Positions 34,501 to 41,347 of a DNA stretch of 64,000 bases are shown here, one piece after another (the stretch's first letter is position 1; each line of letters begins with the position of its first letter). The stretch comes from Pseudeuparius sepicola (taxonomy: Eukaryota > Arthropoda > Insecta > Coleoptera > Anthribidae). A model generated the notes under the pieces. The model was not told the DNA's origin and ran no database searches. It worked only from the letters and a program-made list of their open reading frames with translations. Position numbers and translations under genes: made by a program. The stretch spans positions 19,678,876 through 19,742,875 of the forward strand of contig OY987305.1 in NCBI GenBank assembly GCA_963920635.1, read 5' to 3'.

Positions 34501-36210
34501 TTATGCAGAGTAAGCTTAGATGTTTAACACAATATATTGCTTATACAGTGTTTAATGTTTTAAGGGTTGGATAGCCTGATTGAGCCTCTTAGAGCTACCC
34601 TTATGATGAAAGTTAAAGCAAACTCTGTGAAACAGGAGTATGAGAAGCAGGAGGAGCTGAAGAGATCAGCAATGAGAGCAGTGACTGCTCTTTTAAATAT
34701 AGCTGATGCAGGTAATTAGTGTTTTTTTTTCAAGGTTTTGAGATCCATGGTAATTAAAATTTCAATGTATAGGGTGTCTTAGCTTATTGATAAAAATAAT
34801 GAAAATTGGCATGCTACGCTTGGCATCAAAGGAATGATTTTTCCAAAAACACCTGTATTCTTGCATTTTTAGTTATTCCATTTTATTCCCTATAACTTTT
34901 ACTTAAGACAGATTTTCTTTTTTATTTAAAAAATACAAATGGTAGAAAACCTCTTAAATCCAACTTTAAAACTTTGTATTTTCGAAATTACGGCATAAAA
35001 TTCATGTTTGTAAGATAAAGTTTTCTTAATTGCTTCTGGAGAGCGAATTTTTTAATGTTTGCTTCATATTTATTAAGAAAGGTGATTGATGGAAAATTGG
35101 AGAAAATAATAGTAGCCTGGAAATGTTATTTTATAGTTAATCTTTCCATTCAATGAGAAAAATCTTAATTACTGGGTATTAAATAAAAATGAACTTTTCG
35201 AATATTGTGTTCCCTGTATTTTTTAAAGGAAACAAAATATGCAAAAATGTTTAATAAAATTCATAGAGAATAAAATGAATTCATAGAGAATAAAATTAAG
35301 TACCTAAAAAAGAAAAAAATGCGTGTATGTTTCTGGACAAATCATTTCGATGCATGTCACAACACCGAGCGTTGGTTGCCAATTTTCAATGTTTGTACCC
35401 ACAAAGCAGATTTTTTTTCAATTTTTATTTGCCCGTAGTAATCTTGGGGTATTGAGTTTGAAATACTGTACAAAAAATAATTAAAAATTCTTCTACTTTT
35501 CCTTTCACAAAATTTATTCAATATTACTCATTATACTAAAATCCAGCAAACCGTACGCCTGGTGTAAATAAAACCACGTGTTCAATGACGATCCGCGATT
35601 GGTCGGTAGGCTATAAAATTGCACCCGACTCGGCAACAGGGACGTGCTCGATCGCAGAAGTGTAAATATTCGGTTTTATCTTGTTGTTTTCAGCTATTTA
35701 GACACTGCCACAAATAATTTTATCGATGTTTTGAACCATTTTAATTAAGCCAATAATTATTGTCTGAAATATTTTGATGTACACAATTGTAAGACTAAAA
35801 TTAAATAAAGGTCGTACCTCCGTGCGGCTATGGCAGATATTTCAACCCACGTGCTCTTGTTTACTCCAGGCGTAAGAGTTGCTCGATTTTACTATAGTTC
35901 ATCTGTCCCTGCAAATTGTACTTTGGTTTGTAAATATTAGTCATTGATTACTTTAAACTACTTTTTCGATTTTTTAAGTATATAATGGGAAAGCAAGTGT
36001 AATTTAATTTTCTTTAATTGTGCCAGCAATCTAATTGGCCCAATTTCGAGCCATGTACTAATTTTTAAACCATTTTTAGATAAAAATCCTCATCTCAGTG
36101 AATTTGTGAATCAGATAAAGAATTCATCAGACCTCCAACCAATATTCGAGTCTATTCAAAAAGATAGTGCTGGTTCACATGCTGAATGTTTTTTAATGGA
36201 TCAGAGTTAA
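7304..36210 (+). CDS. Cand1: Cullin-associated NEDD8-dissociated protein 1 (nine exons; N-terminus outside window)
   Basis: CAND1 is a large HEAT-repeat protein that wraps around un-neddylated cullin-RBX1 and exchanges substrate-receptor modules of cullin-RING ubiquitin ligases, in nucleus and cytoplasm. The exons join as 7304-7596, 21026-21188, 21246-21504, 32027-33627, 33712-33969, 34024-34212, 34266-34509, 34565-34711 and 36080-36210: 3,285 nt, or 1,094 codons and TAA. All junctions are GT-AG and keep frame. The product aligns over its whole length with human CAND1 from about residue 147 to the end (family length ~1,230), including DDEELREFC, the acidic loop, and near-identical blocks such as [12 protein letters not shown] and [20 protein letters not shown]. 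The C-terminal tail is less conserved. About 146 N-terminal codons are missing, probably upstream of the window. No stop or frameshift is seen, so I take it as functional. Confidence 0.95.
8497..9558 (+). pseudogene. Transposase (DDD, Tc1/mariner superfamily) with two nonsense mutations
   Basis: One frame of 354 codons runs from ATG 8497 to TAA 9556, broken by in-frame TGA at 8713 and TAG at 9367; there is no frameshift. The first ~75 codons look like a helix-turn-helix region ([16 protein letters not shown]). The catalytic Asp motifs are [16 protein letters not shown] and [12 protein letters not shown] count 35 residues between the last two Asp. The TAG falls where relatives have Trp (FLWG), so it is probably a TGG to TAG change. 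The frame ends with GNHFEHLM, a C-terminus shared with the fragments at 16808-17011 and 23960-24107. The two stops argue against present activity unless read through. Confidence 0.85.
9635..9851. repeat. Perfect foldback, ~101-bp arms, 15-bp spacer
   Basis: Bases 9635-9735 are the exact reverse complement of 9751-9851 by my reading, with AAAGAAATATCATCA between. It is inserted downstream of the transposase frame of the surrounding element. Each arm contains CTGATGA ... ACGAAACCGGTAGC, which resembles a hammerhead ribozyme core (see findings). Perfect arms imply a recent origin or gene conversion. Confidence 0.9.
10169..10857. other. AT-rich intron DNA, nothing recognised
   Basis: Homopolymer A/T runs and 'aacaagtaagt'-type words recur; there is no ORF or clear repeat end. 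Confidence 0.5.
10858..11886. repeat. Palindromic transposon-like family, copy 2 (rearranged)
   Basis: Starts TA-CAAGGTGAGTTTTTTTTTT with TGATGATCAGTATGGGGATC and ends with the complement GATCCCCATACTAAG. Inside, words such as 'aacgaagctagatagatta' and 'ggaaagaattgcagttttg' occur several times in both orientations, so the copy has internal duplications or nested relatives. It belongs with 4100-5002. Confidence 0.65.
11887..13500. other. Intron DNA without a recognised gene
   Basis: About 12410-12660 contains repeated 'cgacttacttgattttta' words. Part of 12945-13030 (agagaaataaccaaggatagagggag) recurs reverse-complemented near 15244-15280, so both are pieces of a dispersed repeat. Confidence 0.4.
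13505..13575 (+). repeat. tRNA-like SINE head followed by poly-T
   Basis: TTTAACTGAATGG resembles an A box and GGGTTCAATCGC a B box, with an anticodon-arm-like CGGGACTAGTAATTCG between. The acceptor stem does not close properly, so I read it as a tRNA-derived SINE or tRNA relic. Confidence 0.5.
14347..14463. mobile_element. Small MITE with TTAA target duplication (piggyBac-like)
   Basis: ATTCCGCGGACTCTCATCC and its complement GGGATGAGAGTCCGCTGAATT form ~55-bp imperfect inverted arms. TTAA flanks it on both sides (14343-14346 and 14464-14467). There is no coding capacity. The TTAA duplication is typical of piggyBac-type transposition. Confidence 0.65.
15520..16510. mobile_element. Copy of the CAGGGAGTTCCATT repeat family
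   Basis: Words 'acagggagttccatt', 'gcatctggagagtcaagtgtgcc', 'tgatcaacaggac' and 'tgtgtttcctgttgtggcacacc' recur here, partly inverted around a centre near 15850-15900. Relatives lie at 17235-17600, 55920-56430, 56930-57520 and 61820-63016 (the most complete copy). Confidence 0.65.
16528..17229 (-). mobile_element. Internally deleted Tc1/mariner-type element with ~210-bp inverted repeats
   Basis: The sequence from CCTTTTTTGTGAGGGATTAC (about 16540) to 'ttaataaacttc' is repeated inverted at about 17023-17225. Between the arms is a transposase C-terminus on the minus strand. It interrupts the repeat family on either side (15520-16510 and 17235-17600). Confidence 0.75.
16808..17011 (-). pseudogene. 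C-terminal fragment of a DDD transposase
   Basis: The minus strand reads [17 protein letters not shown] and ends GGHVEHL, then a stop. This matches the C-terminal ~65 codons of the transposases at 8497-9558 and 24964-26045. The catalytic part is deleted; the fragment lies directly between inverted arms, as expected for a nonautonomous derivative. Confidence 0.8.
17235..17600. mobile_element. Second half of the CAGGGAGTTCCATT-family copy
   Basis: It contains 'gaatggtcaacaggaccactcaaagtgttggtgtgcaaag' and 'gacttaccgac'-type words of the family described at 15520-16510, separated from it by the 16528-17229 insertion. Confidence 0.6.
17780..18175. repeat. Foldback element with inner direct repeats
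   Basis: Outer arms, about 17788-17870 and 18090-18172 (ttttaaaaacaagcttttatttaaatgctctgaaaagaag and complement), enclose two ~75-bp direct units beginning 'tatatatcttga' and ending 'gaaatttacaca'. Confidence 0.75.
18188..18665 (+). repeat. Four tandem units of ~120 bp
   Basis: Units begin CTA(C/T)TCTTCAAGCCCTTT at 18188, 18304, 18424 and 18546, and each holds 'cccatattaaggg' and '(g/a)cggccatattgaattt'. The array is followed by a tail, 'tcagctcaatcggatgtcaggaagtggttc', then 'acatacatac', as in the 3' part of some interspersed elements. Confidence 0.85.
18805..18913. repeat. Small foldback MITE
   Basis: AAGCACAAGTTCACCCATG..TTTACTCTTGAA pairs with the complementary end TTCAAGAGTAAA..CATGGGTGAACTTGTGCTT. 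The arms are about 32 bp and there is no coding sequence. Confidence 0.75.
18914..21025. other. Intron tail before Cand1 exon, no gene seen
   Basis: A TAGGGTGTTCC...ACACCCTGTATA pair at 18967-19022 looks like a short transposon relic. I recognise nothing else up to the acceptor at 21025. Confidence 0.45.
21026..21188 (+). CDS. Cand1: Cand1 exon ([10 protein letters not shown] ... NIPQ)
   Basis: Acceptor TTTTTAG; the first base completes the split Cys codon. The exon contains [17 protein letters not shown], a strongly conserved CAND1 block, and ends in phase 0 at CAA|GTAAAT. The next intron is only 57 bp. Confidence 0.93.
21246..21504 (+). CDS. Cand1: Cand1 exon with the acidic loop
   Basis: The exon starts [17 protein letters not shown] and carries the run of Asp/Glu (about 21295-21385) that in CAND1 forms a flexible acidic loop between HEAT repeats. 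[14 protein letters not shown] follows. It ends in phase 1 at AAAG|GTAATG before a 10.5-kb intron. Confidence 0.93.
21505..22224. other. Start of the 10.5-kb Cand1 intron
   Basis: No gene is seen. A short zinc-finger-like stretch ([18 protein letters not shown], about 21566-21620, + strand) has Cys-x2-Cys spacing but no complete C2H2 unit and no neighbours. Confidence 0.4.
22225..23636. mobile_element. Palindromic TA-flanked element, interrupted by a hAT-like insertion
   Basis: The left end (C/G)AGTGTGGTCATTTAAGTG (TA at 22223-22224) matches the complement of the right end CACTTAAATGACCACACTG (TA at 23637-23638). The arms continue through 'gtttggtatttaggca' to about 23020 and 23350, making nearly the whole element a hairpin. 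The 22364-22868 insertion splits the left arm. Confidence 0.8.
22364..22868. mobile_element. Nonautonomous hAT element with 8-bp target duplication
   Basis: AACAGCAT occurs on both sides (22356-22363 and 22869-22876). The uninterrupted opposite arm of the host element reads AAACAGCATACAG once, which confirms the empty site. The ends are CAGTGCGAACAGTGCGG and ...GAGCCGGTCCTG, with GC-rich subterminal CACCCGGCCCCGC words in both halves. The 505-bp length and 8-bp duplication fit a hAT MITE. Confidence 0.85.
23641..24527 (+). mobile_element. Internally deleted Tc1/mariner-type element, ~330-bp inverted repeats
   Basis: GGGTGTTCCAGTGAAAACG at the left matches the complement of ...CGTTTCCGCTGGAACACCC at the right. 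The arms run to about 23965 and 24195 (shared word 'aggggttgaacccctt' near 23785 and 24375). The middle keeps a transposase C-terminus. Its right end touches the next element (24527-26366) with no TA between. Confidence 0.8.
23960..24107 (+). pseudogene. Transposase C-terminal remnant
   Basis: The plus frame reads [17 protein letters not shown] and ends [10 protein letters not shown] with a TAA stop. This is the same C-terminal signature (G-x-H-F-E-H-L) as the longer transposase copies nearby. Confidence 0.75.
24527..26366 (+). mobile_element. Tc1/mariner-type transposon with ~250-bp inverted repeats
   Basis: The left end CAGTGAGGACAAGACGG and right end CCTTCTCGTCCTCACTG are flanked by TA only on the right (26367-26368); on the left the last C of the preceding element is shared. 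The arms (24527-24785 and about 26112-26366) include 'tgacgtcatatctgcgaac'. Inside lies a decayed transposase. Confidence 0.85.
24964..26045 (+). pseudogene. Transposase (DDD) with two frameshifts and two nonsense codons
   Basis: It starts [16 protein letters not shown] at 24964. Similarity shifts frame at about 25099 (one extra base) and again near 25477 (about two bases lost). In-frame stops occur at about 25506 (TAG) and 26007 (TAA), and the expected C-terminus (GRHFEQLI) ends at TGA 26043. Catalytic motifs are [18 protein letters not shown] and [15 protein letters not shown]; 36 residues separate the last two Asp. It is related to, but clearly distinct from, 8497-9558. It is not functional. 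Confidence 0.85.
26370..27096. other. AT-rich intron DNA, nothing recognised
   Basis: There are no repeats with clear ends and no coding signal. Confidence 0.45.
27097..27980. repeat. ~880-bp foldback with hammerhead-like motif in both arms
   Basis: The outer arms (about 27097-27230 and 27855-27980) share 'gataataaaagatgga' and 'ttggcaattaac' in opposite orientation. Inner arms (27285-27470 and 27535-27695) share 'tttggatttaaggtta' and 'aaaaagctgtcaaattta'. The whole segment can fold around about 27500. The right arm has CTGAAGAAGGAA...TTCCGAAAGCTTGGCA. Confidence 0.75.
28163..28672. mobile_element. Nonautonomous hAT element (510 bp)
   Basis: The ends are TAGGGTTCCCAAGTCCCGGG and ...CCGGGACTGGAAACCCTA, with an imperfect 8-bp target duplication GTACTAGA/GTAGTAGA (28155-28162 and 28673-28680). 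Repeated 'tcccgggac' words near both ends could be subterminal binding sites. No transposase is present. Confidence 0.75.
28681..30570. other. Intron DNA; one lone transposon-like end, no gene
   Basis: TATACAGGGTGTCCCAATAAGGACTCCC (28721 onward) resembles the end of a TA-flanked element, but I could not find its partner. There are no convincing coding frames. Confidence 0.4.
30571..30690. repeat. Foldback MITE, ~50-bp arms
   Basis: ATGTACCTCGGTACTGAAGT...TTTTTATGACTC pairs with GAGTCATAAAAAGTTGAACTTC...CTTGGTACAT. 'gcctcggcc' and 'ggcctcggc' sit at the loop. A similar 'gtctcggtagaagttctttttac' at 31215 is probably a relic of the family. Confidence 0.7.
30700..32026. other. End of the long Cand1 intron, no gene seen
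   Basis: GC-richer patches at 30750-30840 and 30940-31000 and a purine-rich stretch at 31490-31540 hold no supported ORF. The stretch ends at acceptor TTTGTAG (32026). Confidence 0.4.
32027..33627 (+). CDS. Cand1: Cand1 largest exon (central HEAT repeats)
   Basis: The exon starts by completing the Glu of [10 protein letters not shown] and runs 1,601 nt without a stop to SLKE|GTGAGT. Blocks such as [47 protein letters not shown] and [13 protein letters not shown] match CAND1. This central superhelix contacts the cullin. Confidence 0.96.
33712..33969 (+). CDS. Cand1: Cand1 exon ([19 protein letters not shown] block)
   Basis: Acceptor CATTTTAG, phase 0 at both ends. [19 protein letters not shown] and [12 protein letters not shown] are nearly identical to other animal CAND1 proteins. 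Donor GTAAGT at 33970; the following intron is 54 bp. Confidence 0.95.
34024..34212 (+). CDS. Cand1: Cand1 exon ([12 protein letters not shown] block)
   Basis: A 63-codon exon, phase 0 at both ends, with acceptor TTTGTAG and donor AAG|GTAATA. It holds [19 protein letters not shown] and [17 protein letters not shown]. Confidence 0.95.
34266..34509 (+). CDS. Cand1: Cand1 exon ([20 protein letters not shown] block)
   Basis: Acceptor CTCTGCAG; starts [14 protein letters not shown] and ends in phase 1 within an Arg codon (A|GG) at donor GTAAGC. This is one of the most conserved parts of the protein, near the C-terminal cullin/RBX1-contacting end. Confidence 0.95.
34565..34711 (+). CDS. Cand1: Cand1 exon ([11 protein letters not shown] ... 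[10 protein letters not shown])
   Basis: Follows a 55-bp intron with acceptor TTTTAAG. It encodes [20 protein letters not shown] and [15 protein letters not shown], and ends in phase 1 at GCAG|GTAATT. Confidence 0.93.
34771..35400. mobile_element. Degenerate inverted-repeat element in the last Cand1 intron
   Basis: The left sequence (TAGGGTGTCTTAGC...atgaaaattggca) and the right end (complement of tgccaattttcaatgt) are diverged inverted repeats about 80 bp long. An internal 14-bp 'attcatagagaata' duplication lies at about 35260-35293. Confidence 0.5.
35534..35894. mobile_element. 361-bp MITE with TA flanks, last Cand1 intron
   Basis: TACTAAAATCCAGCAA...tacgcctggtgtaaa...cacgtg matches the complement of the other end, cacgtg..gtttactccaggcgta...TTGCTCGATTTTACTA. 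The terminal repeats are about 55 bp, with TA on each side. It has no coding sequence. The window starts with the right end of another copy. Confidence 0.8.
36080..36210 (+). CDS. Cand1: Cand1 last coding exon
   Basis: Acceptor CATTTTTAG; 42 codons after the completed Asp codon, then TAA at 36208-36210. [15 protein letters not shown] matches the human C-terminal [10 protein letters not shown]; the last residues diverge. Confidence 0.92.
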
Positions 36211-37240
36211 GTATAGGTGTTCCCGTTGTCAAACTTTTATTTTTAATTTCACTTGTCGATATTTTAATTACTTCTGTGTTATGTAATTTTGTAATATCAT
36301 TAATATGATGAGTTCGTTTACTGAATAAATTTTTACTTCATTCGGTATCATGCTATAAGTTTGGGTTTCATTTGCCTCCTTTCCCATATAGGTTGTTTCT
36401 AGACAACAACAATAAATGTGTAAATGTAGATATAATCAACTGGTATTGTATTTCCAGCTGTTGTGTATTTGTTAAAAAAGTATAGATAAATAAAAAAGTT
36501 AACTCATATCTCGTTTCTATTCCAGTTACATGGTGTACAAAGGCTGTACCAACTTAATTTGACACTAATGCTAATTTTCTTATTATTTGGCTGGGTTGAT
36601 AGGGTATGAATTCGTATTTTTTGTGCTGATTATGGTGATGAAATCAAAACAAAAATCAAATATCGTGTTACGAGACATTACCAAAAAACATGGAATAAAA
36701 GATGTACTTTTTGATGACCCCAATATTTTTTCTGCATACATTTATGATTTACATAAACTATTTCCTAGATCAACATTTACTTTAGGTTTAGTAGGTATCC
36801 TTAAAAAAATATATGGGAGTTTTTTAAATATCGGTCTAAAATCGTTGTTAAACACAATCTCTATACATGGAATTTGGGACACTAACGCATTATAAGCAAA
36901 GTCTAGAGATAACTATAAGTCGTCGAAAATCCGCCGATTAACGTCAGCTCGCCACTCCGTTGTTTACGAGGGTGGACTATCCAAAACACCATAAAGCTGG
37001 TTGCACCCAGTTATACGGAGGCACCTCTATATTGACTTTCCATTATACACAATAGGAGTAATAGGTATAGCGGAAAAATAAGGAGCATAATATGTATAAT
37101 AAAAATGCAGGTATTTTACTTTTTCCGTTTAAATAACGCTAGATATACCTAACTAAACATAGGGTAAGTAAAAATATACATAAGTGTGTACCTAGGAGCG
37201 AACAAAATTATATAGTTTACAAGTTCTGCAAAATTGTAAG
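36211..37240. other. Cand1 3' UTR and downstream spacer
   Basis: Candidate poly(A) signals lie at 36324 and 36412. An open frame at 36632-36895 (ATG start) has no recognised family and may be chance or a mobile-element piece. Confidence 0.4.
36324..36329 (+). terminator. Cand1: Candidate Cand1 polyadenylation signal (AATAAA)
   Basis: AATAAA lies 114 bp after the stop codon; a second is at 36412-36417. In this AT-rich DNA the motif is common, so which one is used is uncertain. Confidence 0.4.
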
Positions 37241-37241
37241 A

Positions 37242-37505
37242 AAAATAGTGAGGGAATGGAAAGGAAATGGGATAGTAAGAGAGAGTAATTCGCCATACGC
37301 AAGCCCCGTACTGCTAGTGAAGAAAAAGACAGGAGAGTCAAGGATGGTAGTAGATTTCAAGAAGTTAATAAACAGACGGAAGGACAGCATTTTCCTCTTC
37401 TGAATATAGACGACCACCTTTCATCGTCGAGTAATAGTAAGGTATATTCAGTGTTGGATTTAGCAGACGGATATCTTCAAATGCCATTATCGGAAGACAA
37501 GTTTT
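37242..37505 (+). pseudogene. Ty3/gypsy-type reverse transcriptase fragment
   Basis: The plus strand reads SNSPYASPVLLVKKKTG then RMVVDFKKL, the usual start of gypsy-type reverse transcriptase. After a shift of one base near 37390 it continues IDDHL and SVLDLADGYLQMP. Only ~85 codons survive, before the YxDD active site, and a frame break interrupts them. I see no LTRs, gag or integrase around it. Confidence 0.8.
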
Positions 37506-37734
37506 GTGACTCGAGATGACGACTATGAAATAGAAGCCCAGTAAGTAATGTGGCACTTTGGCCAGAGAGGCCACAAACGCCCGCAAGCCGCCTGACCTTC
37601 GCCGGCAGTGAGCTAGCCATCTGACCTGTTGCGACATGCCTGACCCCGACTGACCTTCCACAGACACCCACAAGTTGCCTAACCTATAGCCTAACCTGTC
37701 GCCGCTGTCCTAACCTCCGGGCTAATCGTTGACC

Positions 37735-37890
37735 CCCGCTCTGACGTCATGGCGCCAAAAAATCGCGCCATTTTCGAACCTGAGATCATAGTAAATAAAT
37801 TCGACGCTCTGGCCAACTGAACCATCGACACAATTGAAAATATTATGAAAAATATTGTAAGCTAGAATCTAGAAGAATGCCAGCGAGTTA
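37735..37890 (-). repeat. tRNA-derived SINE copy
   Basis: The minus strand has A box TGGTTCAGTTGG (37813-37824) and B box AGGTTCGAA (37773-37781), plus the family words 'ctgacgtca' and 'gtaagctagaatct'. Same family as 3075-3215. Confidence 0.65.
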
Positions 37891-37919
37891 TTAATGCCAC
37901 TAGTCTTCCGCACCCGACA

Positions 37920-38030
37920 GGCTGCGACCAGCCCCTAACCTCTGGGCAAATAGTTGCGCGCTGACGTCATGGCAAACATCGCGCCAGGATTCGAACCTAA
38001 GACCATCGCCAACCGTCAACGCGCCTCGAC
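37920..38030 (-). repeat. Second, truncated SINE copy
   Basis: The minus strand carries B box AGGTTCGAATCC (37987-37998) preceded by CGATGGTCTTAGG, with 'ctgacgtcatggc' beside it as in the neighbouring copy. A shorter relic (ctaagaccatcgtaac) is at 39910-39950. Confidence 0.55.
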
Positions 38031-38339
38031 ATGAGAGTTCCACTAAATATCTCCATTTTGGTCACACCAGAGGTCACAGAAATCTGGCCGCGGCACATAA
38101 TTTCCAGGAAATCTTTCATTATAATTTTTTTAAAAATTCACCGGGTTTTTGTCCTCTCTGGGGCATCGCATTTCTCCGCCATGGTGGAGCGTATGGGCGC
38201 CAGCTTTTGGCCTGACAATTTCTAGGAAATCGTTTTTCATATTTTCAACAGATTTTCGTCCTTTTTGCAGACGTTACACAAGCTATAACACTGCTAAATT
38301 GATCCGTTTTGCTGGCAAATAAAAAGTAAATATTTCTTT

Positions 38340-39881
38340 CAGGGTGTCTATCAAATCGCGTTTTTAAAATTCCCTGACTTTTCCAGGTTTTCCCTGACCA
38401 AAAAGCAAAAAATTCCCTGACTAATACTCAGTTAAGTACGCCAATTTAAATAAAATGGAAGAGTCAACAGATCCGCTAGGATGAAATTACTCTGAACGAT
38501 CGTGCTTATTAACAAAAAAAAATCAAAAGCTGACTATTAATTTTAGTGATGTCATCTGACATTAATTAAATAAATGTGCAAATTAAGTCCTATTACGTTT
38601 TCGAAGAAAGTTATAAAGTGGCTTGGAATGTCAACTTTTTGGCAGAAAGTGTTGCTAACGAGGTTAATAAAGTACATATAGGTATTAAAAAAAAAGTTAC
38701 AATTGTAAAAATATAAAATCACGTATTAAACAAACATACAGTGTGTCCACGGATAGAGTTCACGTAGGGTGTAAATGACAAAAAAATTTCGAGTTGAAAT
38801 TTGAGCTTCTGGGGATCAGCCCTGCTTGGTTTTAAACTAATTTGTGACATAATTTTACTTTCGAAAAATCACGTATGCCTTGGGAATTTTGAAAAAACTA
38901 ATTTTCCACATCAGTAAAGTGCCCTTTCTGTAGGTTTTACGACAAAATGTTATTAAGGAAACTTATTCAGAATGAAGAACTGAGTAGGTTTGCGAAATTT
39001 CGAAAGTCTAGGCCTACTTTGATTTCTTGGTATTTTTTCCCACTTTTCTTCAGAAAAGTGCACTTTGGGTAGCTTTCACATTAAAATGTTATTAAGAAAA
39101 CTTGTTCACAATTAAAAACTGGATAGGTGTGAAAAAATTTCAAAAGCCTAGGTCTACTTTAATTTTTATGTGTTTTAAATTTTTTAGCAGAAAAAATCAA
39201 AAGTATACCTAGGCTTTTGAAATTCTTTCACACCTATCCAGTTTTTCATTGTGAACAAGTTTTCTTAATAACATTTTACTACAAGCACACTTTTCCGCAC
39301 GCGGAACAAGCCTAGGTCTACTTTAATTTTTATGTGTTTTAAATTTTTTAGCAGAAAAAATCAAAAGTATACCTAGGCATTTGAAATTCTTTCACACCTA
39401 TCCAGTTTTTCATTGTGAACAAGTTTCCTTAATAACATTTTGTCGTAAAACCTACAGAAAGAGCACTTTACTGATTAGGAAAATTAGTTTTTTTCAAAAT
39501 TCCCAAGGCATACGTGATTTTTCGAAAGTAAAATTATGTCACAAATTAGTTTAAAACCAAGCAGGGCTGATCCCCAGAAGCTCAAATTTCAACTCGAATT
39601 TTTTTTGTCATTTACACCCTACGTGAACTCTATCCGTGGACACACTGTATATGTTACACATTCTCCAAAATAAAAAAATATATAAAGACATAATGTGATG
39701 GAGTAGTCAAAATGAAAATAAGATATAATTTTGATTAGTTTTTGTAAGGATTAATGATTTCCCACTTTTATATCTATTATACCACAAATTTCCAGGTAAT
39801 TGATGGATTTCCCTGACTTTCCCCTGATTTCCCCGACCAAAAAAAATTCCCTGACATTTCCAGGTTTTCCGGGTTACCCTG
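38340..39881. mobile_element. hAT-like element interrupted by a palindromic element
   Basis: The left end is CAGGGTGTCTATCAAATCGCG with 'ttccctgacttttccaggttttccctgacc'; the right end has the complement-type 'ggtcggggaaatcagggg' and CAGGGTAACCCGG. These repeated 'ccctgac..ttccagg' words are seen in hAT-type termini. The target duplication is not clear. The 38739-39647 element is nested inside. Confidence 0.55.
38739..39647. mobile_element. Palindromic TA-flanked element (909 bp, complete)
   Basis: CAGTGTGTCCACGGATAGAG at the left and its complement at the right, with TA on both sides (38737-38738 and 39648-39649). The arms are ~260 bp and nearly identical; inner repeats (ctaggcttttgaaattctttcacacc) follow. 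There is no coding sequence. Partial copies are at 42354-42756 and 53213-53459. Confidence 0.85.
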
Positions 39882-40158
39882 TTCTTTGCAAATATCGCCA
39901 TAAAAGTGACTAAGACCATCGTAACTTGACGCTCTGATCAACCATCGACGCAAGTTACCAAAATGTATACTTACACATTTCCTATATTTTTATGGTGCAC
40001 TTTAAATATATATTTTTTCAGTTTTTAACATGTTTTTCAGGAAAACAAAATCAGGAAATACTTGTCTCTAGGATTCTACTTTGATATATTTCAGTTTTAA
40101 CATGTTTTTGCACTTATAGGGAGGATAGAAAAAAAAACAAAAATATACATAAAACATA

Positions 40159-40164
40159 TTTATT
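40159..40164 (-). terminator. Candidate polyadenylation signal (AATAAA, minus strand)
   Basis: TTTATT on the plus strand gives AATAAA about 190 bp after the stop codon of the gene at 40354-40914. Confidence 0.4.
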
Positions 40165-40353
40165 GTGTATAAAAATATAAAAGAAAATATACTTAAAAGC
40201 TAAGAATACATATTAAATTTAAAACTAAAAAGAAGGATAGGGTATCTATAAACGTTGGAAAGACTTACAATTAAAAAAAATAGTGTAGAAAAAACTTTTT
40301 CTTCTCATTATCATCTTTTTAAAATACTAGGCCGTTTATCCCTCTCCATTTTT

Positions 40354-40914
40354 TCAATGATAGATACCTGCTCCCCTTTTGCTCAGTCGTTCTTTCTCTC
40401 TCCTAATGGTTGCCAGTCGATGTTGCTCCTCTCTCAACGATTTTAGATTTTCGGCATCCTTTTGCTTTAGCCCTTGCAATATATAGGACCCGAGTGGAGT
40501 GTTCCCAGGACTAGTCAGCTCCTCGAATTCATCCTCGCTGTCCATCTGTTGACTAGCATTGATGTGCACGTCACTAAAGGAGTCTTCATTGTCCATGCCA
40601 AACTGACATGTCTTTGCCACCATTACCATTGAATTCTGGGTTATTCGTGTTTTCCACACCACACTGCTCCACGTCCTCTTGACGATGGAAATAATGGAAT
40701 TCGGGCAGAATGCCATTATGTCATCGTAACAAGGCACTTGGGAGGGCGACACGAAGGACACACATTTGTTCAAATTGGGTATGTTGCATGACGGTGCAGA
40801 ATCGATGGTTGGCTGAAAAGAAAAATTGTTTTTAAAGAATTAAAAAAAAAAGTAATATTCAGAAGTTTTAAAAAATAATTTTGTATGAAAAAAATTGTTT
40901 ATACTTACAGGCAT
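40354..40914 (-). CDS. Unrecognised small gene, two-exon model
   Basis: Exon 2 (40812-40354) follows acceptor CTTTTCAG and encodes 152 residues to TGA-type termination at 40354. A minimal exon 1 (40914-40909) reads ATG CCT then donor GTAAGT, joining in frame: MP|PTIDSAPSCNIPN. The product would be about 154 aa with no signal peptide or membrane segment, an acidic middle (MDSEDEFEEL) and a basic, helix-prone C-terminus (RREKERLSKRG). I do not recognise the family. A transposon (outer limit 40924) with its target duplication at 40917-40923 ends 2 bp before the ATG, so the native 5' UTR has been displaced. An alternative first exon inside that transposon (41207-40977) would also join in frame. 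Intact frame and good splice signals favour a real gene, but the start is uncertain. Confidence 0.55.
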
Positions 40915-40942
40915 TTTTATTAGCATTGCAAGAGCATATAAG

Positions 40943-41347
40943 CAGAGCATATAAAACAACCAGAAGTATTACTTACTCTTGAGAAATCATCGGCAAATTC
41001 AATGACCTTGAGCCATATTGGTGGAATAGAAGTCAGAGGTGTAGTCGGGAAAATCAATTCAGAAATACAGAGTAGTATTAGTAAAGTATATAGTGTGTGG
41101 TAAGCACAAGCAGCTTTTACTCCTTCCTGGGATTCTTGATTTAAAGATACTAGCAAAAAGCACAATTTACAAAAAAGCACACTCCACGGCACTGTAATAT
41201 CTCTCATACAGTCAAAAAAGAACTGCCCAATCGCCCCGACACTGCATCAATTTGACAGAATCTACTCCCACATGGCGCCTGCGCGAACAGGTGCGCAGAA
41301 TTTTCCCGCCATGGAGAGTATTACTGCTGGTTGTTTTATATGCGCTG
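40943..41347 (-). mobile_element. 405-bp element with 25-bp inverted ends and 7-bp target duplication (copy 1)
   Basis: The ends are CAGAGCATATAAAACAACC and GGTTGTTTTATATGCGCTG; the flanks are ATATAAG on both sides (40936-40942 and 41348-41354). Copy 2 is at 47558-47963 in the opposite orientation and is about 95% identical by eye. The superfamily is unclear: CAG ends suggest hAT or P-like, but those usually make 8-bp duplications. Confidence 0.85.
40977..41207 (-). other. 77-codon ORF ending at a splice donor inside the 405-bp element
   Basis: The minus frame starts MRDITVPWSVLFCKLC, has two hydrophobic segments (WSVLFCKLCFLLVSL and LYTLLILLCISELIF) and ends DDFSR at donor AGA|GTAAGT in phase 0. 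The matching ORF in copy 2 is 47699-47929. I count seven nucleotide differences between the two, five changing an amino acid, so there is no sign of selection on the protein. It could be a first exon of the element, a captured host exon, or chance. Confidence 0.4.

Noticed and set aside
36632..36895. Open frame MVMKSKQKSNIVLRDIT... (about 88 codons)
   Set aside because: No recognised domain, no splice context and no second copy to test; kept only as a note.
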